Source: a virus. Taken from it: DNA of 64,000 nt. The notes below the pieces were generated by a model, which made no database searches, was not told the origin of the DNA, and was given only the letters and a program-made list of their open reading frames with translations. The first letter of the stretch is position 1; the number at the start of each line of letters is the position of its first letter. This document shows positions 23,719-30,789 of this stretch, piece after piece. The translations under genes were made by a program, and so were the position numbers. The stretch spans positions 1-64,000 of IMG/VR virus record IMGVR_UViG_3300031972_001405; one strand, given 5' to 3'.

Positions 23719-25887
23719 TTATGCAATTTGATCTACGAAGTCGTTAAGAATTTTACGATTCATAGAACTTGCTTTAAGTGATTTTTTGAATGCACTGCGA
23801 ATCTGAGATTTGCTAGCAGCATCAGGAACAACGAACTCACTGTCATCGTTCAGTTTATTGGAAGCAAGAATGAATAGTCTGGAGAAACCCAAGGCAGTCA
23901 GGGAAAGACTACGTTCTTTCTTCCAAGTTCTTCTCATCTTTTCATCTTCAGACCCCCGAAGATCAAAGCTATTAAGCATTCGAGAGACATCAGAGTTAGT
24001 AACAATCCGAACACCAATGAAGTTAACTGAGGGATTTTCGTCTGCGATACACCGTAGAAATCCTTGTGTCTGAGTCCACCAGTTACCAACATCGTAGGAA
24101 CCACCAGTCTTACGATTACGAAGGATCGTACCGTAGCGACAAGCGTTCATACCAATTCTATCACCAATTTGCACAGTTCGCACAGATCCTTGTGCTTCTC
24201 CATCAGTCAGAATAACACACTGCACCTTTTGAACGCCAGTTTTTGATTTGAATTGAGGAATAATCTTCCTGAGACAAGCGATTGCCTCGTTGAGAGGAGT
24301 GCCAGATAGTGAGAAGGCATTACAAATATTATAGTGCCATCTGTAACCGCGACGACCTTGACCATCTTGATGCCATGCCAAGCGATAAAGATTTTCACAA
24401 TCCCTTTCAAAGTCCTTTGACTTTGCAGTGCTACTCAAGACATTCAACAAATGGAATTCTCTAGGAATAGCAATCTTATTCTCTTCATCTTCATGATGAA
24501 ACCTAAGGTGTGAATTTAATTCATTCTCACGAATTTCCTCAGGAACATATCGGAGATGAAAATCATTGGTGAAAGCATACACATCAAAAGGAATGTTGAC
24601 TTTCTTACAGAATCGAACCAGATTCAAGAGTTGTTTGGTCGTATCTACAAGTTTATCGCTCATAGAACCAGACCAATCAAGAAGAAAGATTAGACCATGA
24701 TTTTTACCGTCAGGAACAGTGGTAATTTTCTTGAATAGATCTTCATTGTACTTATATGTGTGAAGCTTAGAGCAATCTAAGACACCAGTGCGAGCAATAG
24801 TAGACCGCGAATAAGCATCAGCAGACTTACGACACTCAAACTCTTTAACCATGTAACTCACTTCTTTAGAAGAAGACTTCTTATGAGCATTATACTCAGA
24901 AGTTACAGTAGTGAAATCAAATTCACAATTCTCGGGAGGATTACTCCACCAGAATTCATTGATTTTGCGAATATAGTCATTACCTATCATGATGGTGTCA
25001 AGATCCATGTCAGGAAACTCAACATACACTGGGTCTCTACCATCTCTTGCAACATTAAGATCCTGAACAGATTCGCTTAGGTTAGTTTCAGTCTTAACTT
25101 CTAGGGGATTTACAGGATTGTAATGACTACCACCCCCAGAAGGCATAGTAGTAGAAACGGAATCTTCAGAAACAACATCAGAATCAGAGTCGTCAGTCTG
25201 AGAAGAATTACCAGGAGTGGAATCCATAGAGGACTCAGAAGAACCAGAGTCAGAGCTAGAAGAACTTTGTTGCGACGAACTTTGCGGAACGCTTTCTTCA
25301 TTCTTTTGGAGATTTTTTTCAAGAGTTTGTTCATACTGTTGCTGACGTTGGCAATATTCATAAAGATTTTCAGAGACAATTAAGACATCAGCAAAAGTTT
25401 CGCATTCGGAAATTTGATTGATCAGATCCATCTCTTCCCCACTCTTAATGGGGATGTCAGAAAAATTGCCAATCTTGAAGTGCAGATTAGCACGATCAGC
25501 AAGATTCATGCTATCAAGATCTTCTTCATCAATACCAAAGAAATCCTGGTCACTCAGATCACTATACCCCCGATAGAAGGTTTTGGCAAGACCTGCATAC
25601 TTTCTCTTCATCAGTTTCTCGATGCGAGCATCTTCAACTACATTGATGAATTGGAAAGGAATATTTCTTGGGGGATCTTCATTAGGAGTGAAGAGAGCAT
25701 GTCCGACTTCATGTGCGACCAGAAGATCATACACGATGTTAGAAGCACGTTGCCACATCGGAAGGACCAACAATCGGTTATTAACATCGAAGGATGCTGT
25801 GTCAACATGCTTGTTTTCAACGATGAGATTCTCAGTCGCTAGCAGTTTGGCGAGTTGACCTTTGACCTCATAGTTGACGATTGCCAT
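23719..25887 (-). CDS. CobT-like protein: zinc metallopeptidase plus VWA domain
   Basis: A 722-residue protein. VAHEVGHALF (HExxH at 59-63), followed by NVVEDARIEKLMKR (about 83-96, supplying a third acidic ligand), is the layout of a zincin-type metallopeptidase. Residues about 195-265 are a Ser/Asp-rich low-complexity linker. The C-terminal half is a von Willebrand A domain with a full MIDAS: DWSGSMS (near 408), SGTPLNEA (near 530) and LTDGE (near 562). This resembles CobT, the partner of the CobS ATPase, but with a complete protease-like centre. A promoter with repeats lies just upstream. It may act as a metal chelatase subunit or as a protein-remodelling protease; sequence alone cannot decide. 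Confidence 0.85.
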   Translation of the reverse strand: MAIVNYEVKGQLAKLLATENLIVENKHVDTASFDVNNRLLVLPMWQRASNIVYDLLVAHEVGHALFTPNEDPPRNIPFQFINVVEDARIEKLMKRKYAGLAKTFYRGYSDLSDQDFFGIDEEDLDSMNLADRANLHFKIGNFSDIPIKSGEEMDLINQISECETFADVLIVSENLYEYCQRQQQYEQTLEKNLQKNEESVPQSSSQQSSSSSDSGSSESSMDSTPGNSSQTDDSDSDVVSEDSVSTTMPSGGGSHYNPVNPLEVKTETNLSESVQDLNVARDGRDPVYVEFPDMDLDTIMIGNDYIRKINEFWWSNPPENCEFDFTTVTSEYNAHKKSSSKEVSYMVKEFECRKSADAYSRSTIARTGVLDCSKLHTYKYNEDLFKKITTVPDGKNHGLIFLLDWSGSMSDKLVDTTKQLLNLVRFCKKVNIPFDVYAFTNDFHLRYVPEEIRENELNSHLRFHHEDEENKIAIPREFHLLNVLSSTAKSKDFERDCENLYRLAWHQDGQGRRGYRWHYNICNAFSLSGTPLNEAIACLRKIIPQFKSKTGVQKVQCVILTDGEAQGSVRTVQIGDRIGMNACRYGTILRNRKTGGSYDVGNWWTQTQGFLRCIADENPSVNFIGVRIVTNSDVSRMLNSFDLRGSEDEKMRRTWKKERSLSLTALGFSRLFILASNKLNDDSEFVVPDAASKSQIRSAFKKSLKASSMNRKILNDFVDQIA

Positions 25888-25911
25888 TGCTGTGTCCGTT
25901 TCGATGTCCTT

Positions 25912-25939
25912 AGTATAGGGCAGAGTGGGGCAGAGTCAG
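25912..25939 (-). promoter_or_regulatory. Sigma70-like promoter before the VWA gene
   Basis: CTGACT (25934-25939), 16 bases, TATACT (25912-25917), then 24 bases to the ATG. The -10 matches 5 of 6. The -35 is weak and lies inside a set of short direct repeats. Confidence 0.55.
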
Positions 25940-25948
25940 GGGCAGAGT
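25918..25948 (-). repeat. Three direct copies of ACTCTGCCC at a promoter
   Basis: Plus-strand GGGCAGAGT occurs at 25918-25926, 25928-25936 and 25940-25948, that is at 10- and 12-base steps. The copies cover the spacer and -35 region of the promoter at 25912-25939. Spacing near one helical turn suggests a protein-binding array. Confidence 0.7.
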
Positions 25949-25972
25949 GGACACTTTCAGAACTGTCCACTC
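25945..25972 (-). promoter_or_regulatory. 9-bp hairpin after the dehydrogenase gene
   Basis: GAGTGGACA (25945-25953) pairs with TGTCCACTC (25964-25972) around a 10-base loop, starting right at the dehydrogenase stop. No T-run follows, so it may slow or protect the transcript end rather than terminate it. Confidence 0.5.
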
Positions 25973-26743
25973 TCAGGAACGATGCTCGTCGTTCAAATCA
26001 TTGATGAACCTGATCAAAGAACTGTCAGAGAACTGCATGAACTCGTAGTTGTCCTTATCTAAGCAGTGGCCTCCCCATCCAAACTTACCATCCCATCCAG
26101 GAACTTGAGTGTGTGATCTGCCGATCCTAGGATCAGAACCAACTAATGCAGCAAACGCTTCATAGGATGATTCGCACCCAAGATTTTTATGGATTTTATA
26201 CAGTTCATTAAAGTAACTGACCTTTAAACCTAGGAAGAAGTTCTCTGCATACTTTACTAGGGCGGCAGTTTTAATATCTGTGGTATAGATCTTACCAGCA
26301 TTCAACTTGTCCAGTCTGGTCCAGAAGATATCAGCAATAACTTCACATGCAGTTTCGTCACCACCGATAATACAGAAAGTTTGATTCTGAAACTTCTCAA
26401 TATTGTTATTAGAACTCAGATACTCTGGACTATGGACAATTTTGATGTTCTGATATGTATCCTCAGCCCATGAATAAAAGTTAGGTGTTGCAGTTGACTT
26501 ACAACATACAGGGGTCTTCTGTCCAATGTATGTGTTTAGTTCATCCAAGACTGGTTTGATAATCTTAGTGTTATCTTCCTTGGGAGTATCGACGCAAACA
26601 AAGACGGCATTAAATTCTTGCCCAGTAAAATCTTTGATCTTATTACTATTAATCTTTGGATCAATAATAACTTTTTCTTCATCAGTGAAGATAGATGCCA
26701 CGGCAGAACCAACGTAACCATGACCGACAATCATTACTTTCAT
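25973..26743 (-). CDS. UDP-glucose/GDP-mannose dehydrogenase-like protein, C-terminally short
   Basis: A 256-residue protein. The NAD-binding Rossmann motif GHGYVGSAVA lies at the start, VFVCVDTP near 49, KSTATP near 82, HSPEYLSSNN near 104, and FGWGGHCLDKDN near 232 with the catalytic Cys of nucleotide-sugar dehydrogenases (GGxCxxKD). The family normally has about 400 residues. Here the protein stops about 20 residues after the catalytic loop, so the C-terminal nucleotide-sugar-binding domain is missing. It could use another substrate or pair with a separate domain. It overlaps gp46 by 4 bases and is probably co-expressed with the recombination genes. Confidence 0.85.
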   Translation of the reverse strand: MKVMIVGHGYVGSAVASIFTDEEKVIIDPKINSNKIKDFTGQEFNAVFVCVDTPKEDNTKIIKPVLDELNTYIGQKTPVCCKSTATPNFYSWAEDTYQNIKIVHSPEYLSSNNNIEKFQNQTFCIIGGDETACEVIADIFWTRLDKLNAGKIYTTDIKTAALVKYAENFFLGLKVSYFNELYKIHKNLGCESSYEAFAALVGSDPRIGRSHTQVPGWDGKFGWGGHCLDKDNYEFMQFSDSSLIRFINDLNDEHRS

Positions 26744-28452
26744 AATACCTTTTGACTAAAACCTTTGACTTTTTCAAATTTGATAGAGTTGGGAAATCTA
26801 TCGTAGAGTTCTGTCTTGTGAGAGATCACAAATATATTAGCATCTCTGATAACAAATCGAATGATCTTCAAGAACTCTTCGGTTCCCATTCCATCGAGAG
26901 AACTATCAAACACTTCATCCAGGACAAGGAGGTTGGTGTTTGTAGAGTTCTTATATTTAGCAACCTCTCTCCAAGTGAACAAGAGAGCAAGGTCAATACG
27001 CATCTTTTCTCCTTCGCTGAAGGATGCGTAAGAAAAATTTTCGTGGATAGGAGACTGAACAGTCTCACTAAACTCTTCATCCAGAGTGAAGTTTATATAA
27101 AACTCCATCATCTGAAGGTAGCGATTAACTTGTTGATTGATTAGGGGGAGATACTTTTTGATGATCTTAGTTTTTACTCCCCCATCCTTAAGTAAGGAAT
27201 ATACAAACTCGTTGAGATAAATTTGTTCTTTATCAGTAGCAAGTTCGTTGTAGGATGTCTTCAGTTTTTCGTTGAAATCTCTTAACTTGTCATGCTCAGT
27301 ATTTCGGTTTGCAATTTGCTCGGTAATTCTTTGAACTTCCGATTCCAGATCTCGGCATTGGCGTTGCAACCCAGAAATCCGAACATTGTTTTGAGAAATG
27401 CCATGTGTTAGTGAAGATGCCTCCTTAGTGAGCTCAGTAAAACGAATCTGTTTGGACTCCTCATCTTGTAGTTTGGTTTCAAGTTCTGAGAGACCTGTTT
27501 CTAGTTTAGTTACAGAAGTATTCAGATTCGTAATTCTATTTAATCTAAAACTTTCTTCGATATCCTGAGTGCATGTTGGGCAAACCGTATTTTTGTCAAA
27601 AAAGTTACATTCTTCTTGTGTTGCAGTTACTTTTGTTTTTAATTGTACACGAATATTATTCATTTTTTTAATCGTGCTCTGAGGGTTAGTTGTCTTCTCC
27701 ATCTCAGATCGAACTTTATTCAATTCATTACCAAGTGTTTCATTATCAACCAGATAAAGATCAACTTCAGTATTCAGTTTGGTAATCTTTTCTTTATTAG
27801 CATCTATATTGTCATTGCTACGAGTCTCCAACTCATCAATAAAATTTTTCTGCATCTGAATTTTTTCCAGAAGAGTTTCTTTCTTGAGATCAAGAGTTCT
27901 GACACGATCTTTATTTTCACGTATTCTATCTCTAACAATATTATTCATAGCAGAGAAGATCTTAATGTCAAGAATATCTTCAATGACTTCACGTCTTTGA
28001 GATGAACCAAGTTGCATGAATGGAGTAAATCCAGCAGATCCAAGAATTACAATCTGAGTGAAGGACTTATAGTTTAACTTAAGAATTTGCTGCTCAAGTT
28101 TCTTTTGTTGGTCATTCGCATTTGATGATTGATCTTGCATCTTACCATCAATCCAAATCTCAAACTTATTCGGTTTGATGCCACGGACAATTCTATACTC
28201 CTTTCCTTTGATATCAAACTCAATTTCAACTACACAATCCTTTTCGTTTACAGAGTTAACTAGTTGTGGTTTATTGATCTTTCGATATGGTTTTCCAAAC
28301 AACGAAAAAGTTAGAGCATCAAGAACTGTTGACTTACCAGCACCATTAGATCCAATAATGATCGTACCGTGAGCTTCATTCAGTTTAATTTCAGTCCAGT
28401 GATTTCCAGTGCTGAGGAAGTTTTTCCATTTAACGTTTTTAAAAACGATCAT
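26740..28452 (-). CDS. gp46: Recombination nuclease subunit, T4 gp46-like (SbcC/Rad50)
   Basis: A 570-residue SMC-type ATPase with Walker A GSNGAGKST (34-42) and a long coiled coil. The zinc-hook CPTC lies near 288 in the middle, the ABC signature FSEGEKMR near 474, and Walker B LLVLDEVFDSS near 508. With gp47 it forms the Mre11/Rad50-like complex that resects DNA ends to feed recombination-dependent replication and helps degrade host DNA. Length matches T4 gp46 (560 aa). Confidence 0.95.
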   Translation of the reverse strand: MIVFKNVKWKNFLSTGNHWTEIKLNEAHGTIIIGSNGAGKSTVLDALTFSLFGKPYRKINKPQLVNSVNEKDCVVEIEFDIKGKEYRIVRGIKPNKFEIWIDGKMQDQSSNANDQQKKLEQQILKLNYKSFTQIVILGSAGFTPFMQLGSSQRREVIEDILDIKIFSAMNNIVRDRIRENKDRVRTLDLKKETLLEKIQMQKNFIDELETRSNDNIDANKEKITKLNTEVDLYLVDNETLGNELNKVRSEMEKTTNPQSTIKKMNNIRVQLKTKVTATQEECNFFDKNTVCPTCTQDIEESFRLNRITNLNTSVTKLETGLSELETKLQDEESKQIRFTELTKEASSLTHGISQNNVRISGLQRQCRDLESEVQRITEQIANRNTEHDKLRDFNEKLKTSYNELATDKEQIYLNEFVYSLLKDGGVKTKIIKKYLPLINQQVNRYLQMMEFYINFTLDEEFSETVQSPIHENFSYASFSEGEKMRIDLALLFTWREVAKYKNSTNTNLLVLDEVFDSSLDGMGTEEFLKIIRFVIRDANIFVISHKTELYDRFPNSIKFEKVKGFSQKVL

Positions 28453-28712
28453 AATTCAGGGGGCACGACAATATCGTTGGGGGTGATGATAACGTATTTT
28501 AAATTCTGATGATGACAAGTTTTCTTTGCTAGATCCTCATCAACTTCAGTAACCTTGACAAGATTATACTTCTCACTATCTTGCAACATCATAGCATATC
28601 TTTCAGCGTCGTCCTCTTTTTCAAAGAACATTATAACCTTCTCTCCCCATCGATTATGGACAGCAAAAGCTCCAGAGTCTTCATTTTGAGCAACGCTGAC
28701 CATATACATCAT
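28449..28712 (-). CDS. DUF3110-like protein
   Basis: An 87-residue protein: MVSVAQNEDSGAFAVHNRWG, then EKVIMFFEKEDDAERYAMML, an acidic middle and CHHQNLKYVIITP. The V-x-V-x-Q-N-x-G-x-Y/F and F-x-x-E-D-D-A-x-R-Y-x-x-x-L pattern matches DUF3110, a short alpha/beta family which I know mainly from cyanobacteria and their phages. It therefore supports a cyanobacterial host. No biochemical role is known. It is embedded between gp47 and gp46 with ATGA overlaps, so it may be made in step with the resection nuclease. Confidence 0.82.
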   Translation of the reverse strand: MMYMVSVAQNEDSGAFAVHNRWGEKVIMFFEKEDDAERYAMMLQDSEKYNLVKVTEVDEDLAKKTCHHQNLKYVIITPNDIVVPPEL

Positions 28713-29749
28713 TCTACTTCACAAGCCTCTTTATAGATCAAACTGACAAGATTCTTTACAGCAGATTTATCAACCTGAGTATCAGACTCCTCAATGTATC
28801 TAGAAAGGATCGCAAGTGTATCTTCAGATTCAAATGCTTCAAAGTCATCATTTTCAATGACGTTAAAGTTCTCCACAATTTTTAGCTCTGCAGGATTAGC
28901 AGAGAAAATTTTGTCAATAAACTTTTCAAATGCAATGTCATTAGTCTTTTTACGGACAACAACTTTTAAAATTTTTCCAGAGCATTCAGTTGCATCGAAT
29001 AATTGATATGGGGTGTCTTCATAATAGACCGTATGAAAAATATGAAATGGATTATTAACTGGAGTATGCTCTAGGGTTTCAGTGTCAAAGATGTGAAATC
29101 CCCTAACGTCTCCAGCATCATTCCAATACATTTCATATGGATTGCCGAGATAGTGAACATTGGCTTGATTACTACGGTGATGATAATGCCCAGTGAACAC
29201 TTTATCATAGCGAGAAAAAACACTCCTGTCCATACCATGCTCCATCCAGATTCCATGGTTTGCTTTGAACCCTTGCAATTCTAGATGTCCAAAGGCAACT
29301 TTAGACTTTGACTTTGAAATCTTTTTCAGAACTTCTGTTTTGGTATCTTCAGTAATCCAGGCAATCAATGATATATCTAAACCACCAACCTTAACTTCTT
29401 TAAAATTAGATACAGGAATAATATTGTCGTACTCTCTGAGTAGCAATTCAATGGCATTAACATCGTTCGTGTTTTTATAGTATGCGGTATGATTACCGAC
29501 AACTGTATACACTTTGATTCCCATCTTTCGGAGACGATCATAATAATTTTTCTTAGCCCATGATAAAGCAGAAAAGTCGATGCCTTTACGGCTATCGAAA
29601 GTATCGCCCATGTCGATGACACAAGTGATATTCTGTACTTCCAGAGTTGGGAAGAAAACTTCATTATAGAATTTTAGAAAATAGTCATGGAACAGTTTTG
29701 AATTTTTACGAGCACCGAAGTGTTGGTCTGTAATTACTGCTACCTTCAT
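28709..29749 (-). CDS. gp47: Recombination nuclease subunit, T4 gp47-like (SbcD/Mre11)
   Basis: A 346-residue calcineurin-type phosphoesterase with all metal motifs: ITDQHFGA (6-13), IDMGDTFDSR (about 45), VVGNHTAYY (about 80), FGHLEL (about 153) and FTGHYHHRS (about 189). Together with gp46 it forms the end-processing nuclease. Length is near T4 gp47 (339 aa). It begins on the gp55 stop (ATGA), so late sigma factor and recombination nuclease are translated from one message. Confidence 0.95.
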   Translation of the reverse strand: MKVAVITDQHFGARKNSKLFHDYFLKFYNEVFFPTLEVQNITCVIDMGDTFDSRKGIDFSALSWAKKNYYDRLRKMGIKVYTVVGNHTAYYKNTNDVNAIELLLREYDNIIPVSNFKEVKVGGLDISLIAWITEDTKTEVLKKISKSKSKVAFGHLELQGFKANHGIWMEHGMDRSVFSRYDKVFTGHYHHRSNQANVHYLGNPYEMYWNDAGDVRGFHIFDTETLEHTPVNNPFHIFHTVYYEDTPYQLFDATECSGKILKVVVRKKTNDIAFEKFIDKIFSANPAELKIVENFNVIENDDFEAFESEDTLAILSRYIEESDTQVDKSAVKNLVSLIYKEACEVE

Positions 29750-30243
29750 TGATTCTTCAACTTGTGATAAACGTTGTCTTTGATTGAATTATAACTGGAA
29801 TAGTTATTTCCGCCAAGGGTGTTATCATCTACAAACACTTCGTCATAACCAGACTTAGTGAGAATTTTATTTTTGATTTCTAATTGCTTCTTCTCTTTTT
29901 GAATGCGACGGAGGAAAGCGTAGTGAATAATCTGAGTGAAGTATGCAAAAGGATTGGTTGATTTTGCTGGATCAAAATTGTTGATGTACTGCACACAATT
30001 TTCAATACCATCACAAACCATGTCATCCTTGAACATGTAGTTCACGAAGTTTGGTTTGAATGAAAGGTGAGTGGCAATCTTCAAGAAACATTCCCCAATG
30101 TAATTTGGGATTCTTGGTTTCTGTTCTCCCAGTTCTACTGCTGCTTTGACTTTCTTTTTGTAGATAACCAAAGCTTCGAGAAACTCCTTGTTATTTACAT
30201 AGTGTTCGGACCTCTTTCTCCCTCTTGGCATAATCGCATTCAT
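29746..30243 (-). CDS. gp55: Late-promoter sigma factor, T4 gp55-like
   Basis: A 165-residue divergent sigma70-family protein. It contains region 2-like sequence (NCVQYINNFDPAKSTNPFAY followed by FTQIIHYAFLRRIQKEKK, near 85-125), which contacts the TATAAATA -10 box and core polymerase. An N-terminal basic segment (RGRKRSEHYVNNKEF) is typical of cyanophage forms. gp55 redirects host RNA polymerase to late promoters. Alternative ATGs at 30243 and 30231 exist, and neither has a strong ribosome binding site. The gene has both a near-consensus sigma70 promoter and a late box upstream, suggesting early onset and later self-reinforcement. Confidence 0.93.
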   Translation of the reverse strand: MNAIMPRGRKRSEHYVNNKEFLEALVIYKKKVKAAVELGEQKPRIPNYIGECFLKIATHLSFKPNFVNYMFKDDMVCDGIENCVQYINNFDPAKSTNPFAYFTQIIHYAFLRRIQKEKKQLEIKNKILTKSGYDEVFVDDNTLGGNNYSSYNSIKDNVYHKLKNQ

Positions 30244-30254
30244 TTTATGAAGTA

Positions 30255-30262
30255 TATTTATA
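30255..30262 (-). promoter_or_regulatory. Late promoter box TATAAATA at gp55
   Basis: A perfect late element 12 bases before the first gp55 ATG and downstream of the sigma70-like -10. The late transcript leader would be very short, favouring the second ATG (30231). Confidence 0.6.
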
Positions 30263-30274
30263 TATTGTATTTAA

Positions 30275-30303
30275 ACTATAACAAAATCCACTGCATTTGT
30301 CAA
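30275..30303 (-). promoter_or_regulatory. Near-consensus sigma70 promoter for gp55
   Basis: TTGACA (30298-30303), 17 bases, TATAGT (30275-30280): 11 of 12 consensus positions with ideal spacing. It lies in the 134-base gap before gp55 and is the strongest host-type promoter seen in the window. Confidence 0.85.
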
Positions 30304-30314
30304 GAGCTTGACAA
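30297..30314 (-). promoter_or_regulatory. Operator-like palindrome over the gp55 -35
   Basis: TTGTCAAG-CT-CTTGACAA: two perfect 8-base half-sites with a 2-base centre, covering the -35 hexamer. Such symmetry is typical of a dimeric repressor or activator site. The CTTGACAA half-site also occurs at the promoter at 15332-15360. Confidence 0.6.
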
Positions 30315-30377
30315 GACTTTGAAATACGTGTACAATTACCTTTGTGGAGGTTCAAAAGGATCAGTAGCTTAGATACT

Positions 30378-30788
30378 TTAAGTCTCCTGTTCTAAACGAA
30401 AGATCTTTTCAAGTAATTGTTTAGCGTCATCTACAGTAGAGATATATCCCATTCCTCTATCAATATCATTTCTATCAGAAGGAAGTTTATCTAACTCCTG
30501 TTCCATAACAAATCGACAATGCATAGTAATCATATCCATATTGTTATTTTCTGTCATCGTAAGAATATTCTTTATATCAATGATATAGAGAGTATCATCT
30601 GTGGTCTTTAACCATGGTTCAACTTTATATCCAATAGCCATACCATTGTGAGGTAGTTTTACTTCCTCAACAATTACTGGGTCAGACAACAACAAAAGAG
30701 TTCTGTCATCTTCATCAGAAGCAGAGACTTTAGCAAAGATCTCTTCTCCAGATAATAATTTTATTGTTGCATAGAAATCATCTTCCAT
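30378..30788 (-). CDS. Sm-like protein, paralogue D
   Basis: A 136-residue protein: YATIKLLSGEEIFAKVSASD, LLLSDPVIVEE, YKVEPWLKTTDDTLYIIDIK and ILTMTENN, then a C-terminal extension (CRFVMEQELDKLPSDRNDID followed by a helical SVDDAKQLLEKIFRLEQ). The first 80 residues match the other three Sm-like products in motif order, with the clearest LLSGEEIFAK strand. It lies between uvsW and gp55, one base after the uvsW stop. Its function is unknown. The repeated association with replication and transcription genes suggests a common partner. Confidence 0.78.
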   Translation of the reverse strand: MEDDFYATIKLLSGEEIFAKVSASDEDDRTLLLLSDPVIVEEVKLPHNGMAIGYKVEPWLKTTDDTLYIIDIKNILTMTENNNMDMITMHCRFVMEQELDKLPSDRNDIDRGMGYISTVDDAKQLLEKIFRLEQET

Positions 30789-30789
30789 A

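Noticed and set aside
30315-30360. A possible hairpin CCTTT...AAAGG upstream of the gp55 promoter
   Set aside because: Only 5 bp with a large loop and no T-run; too weak to call a terminator.
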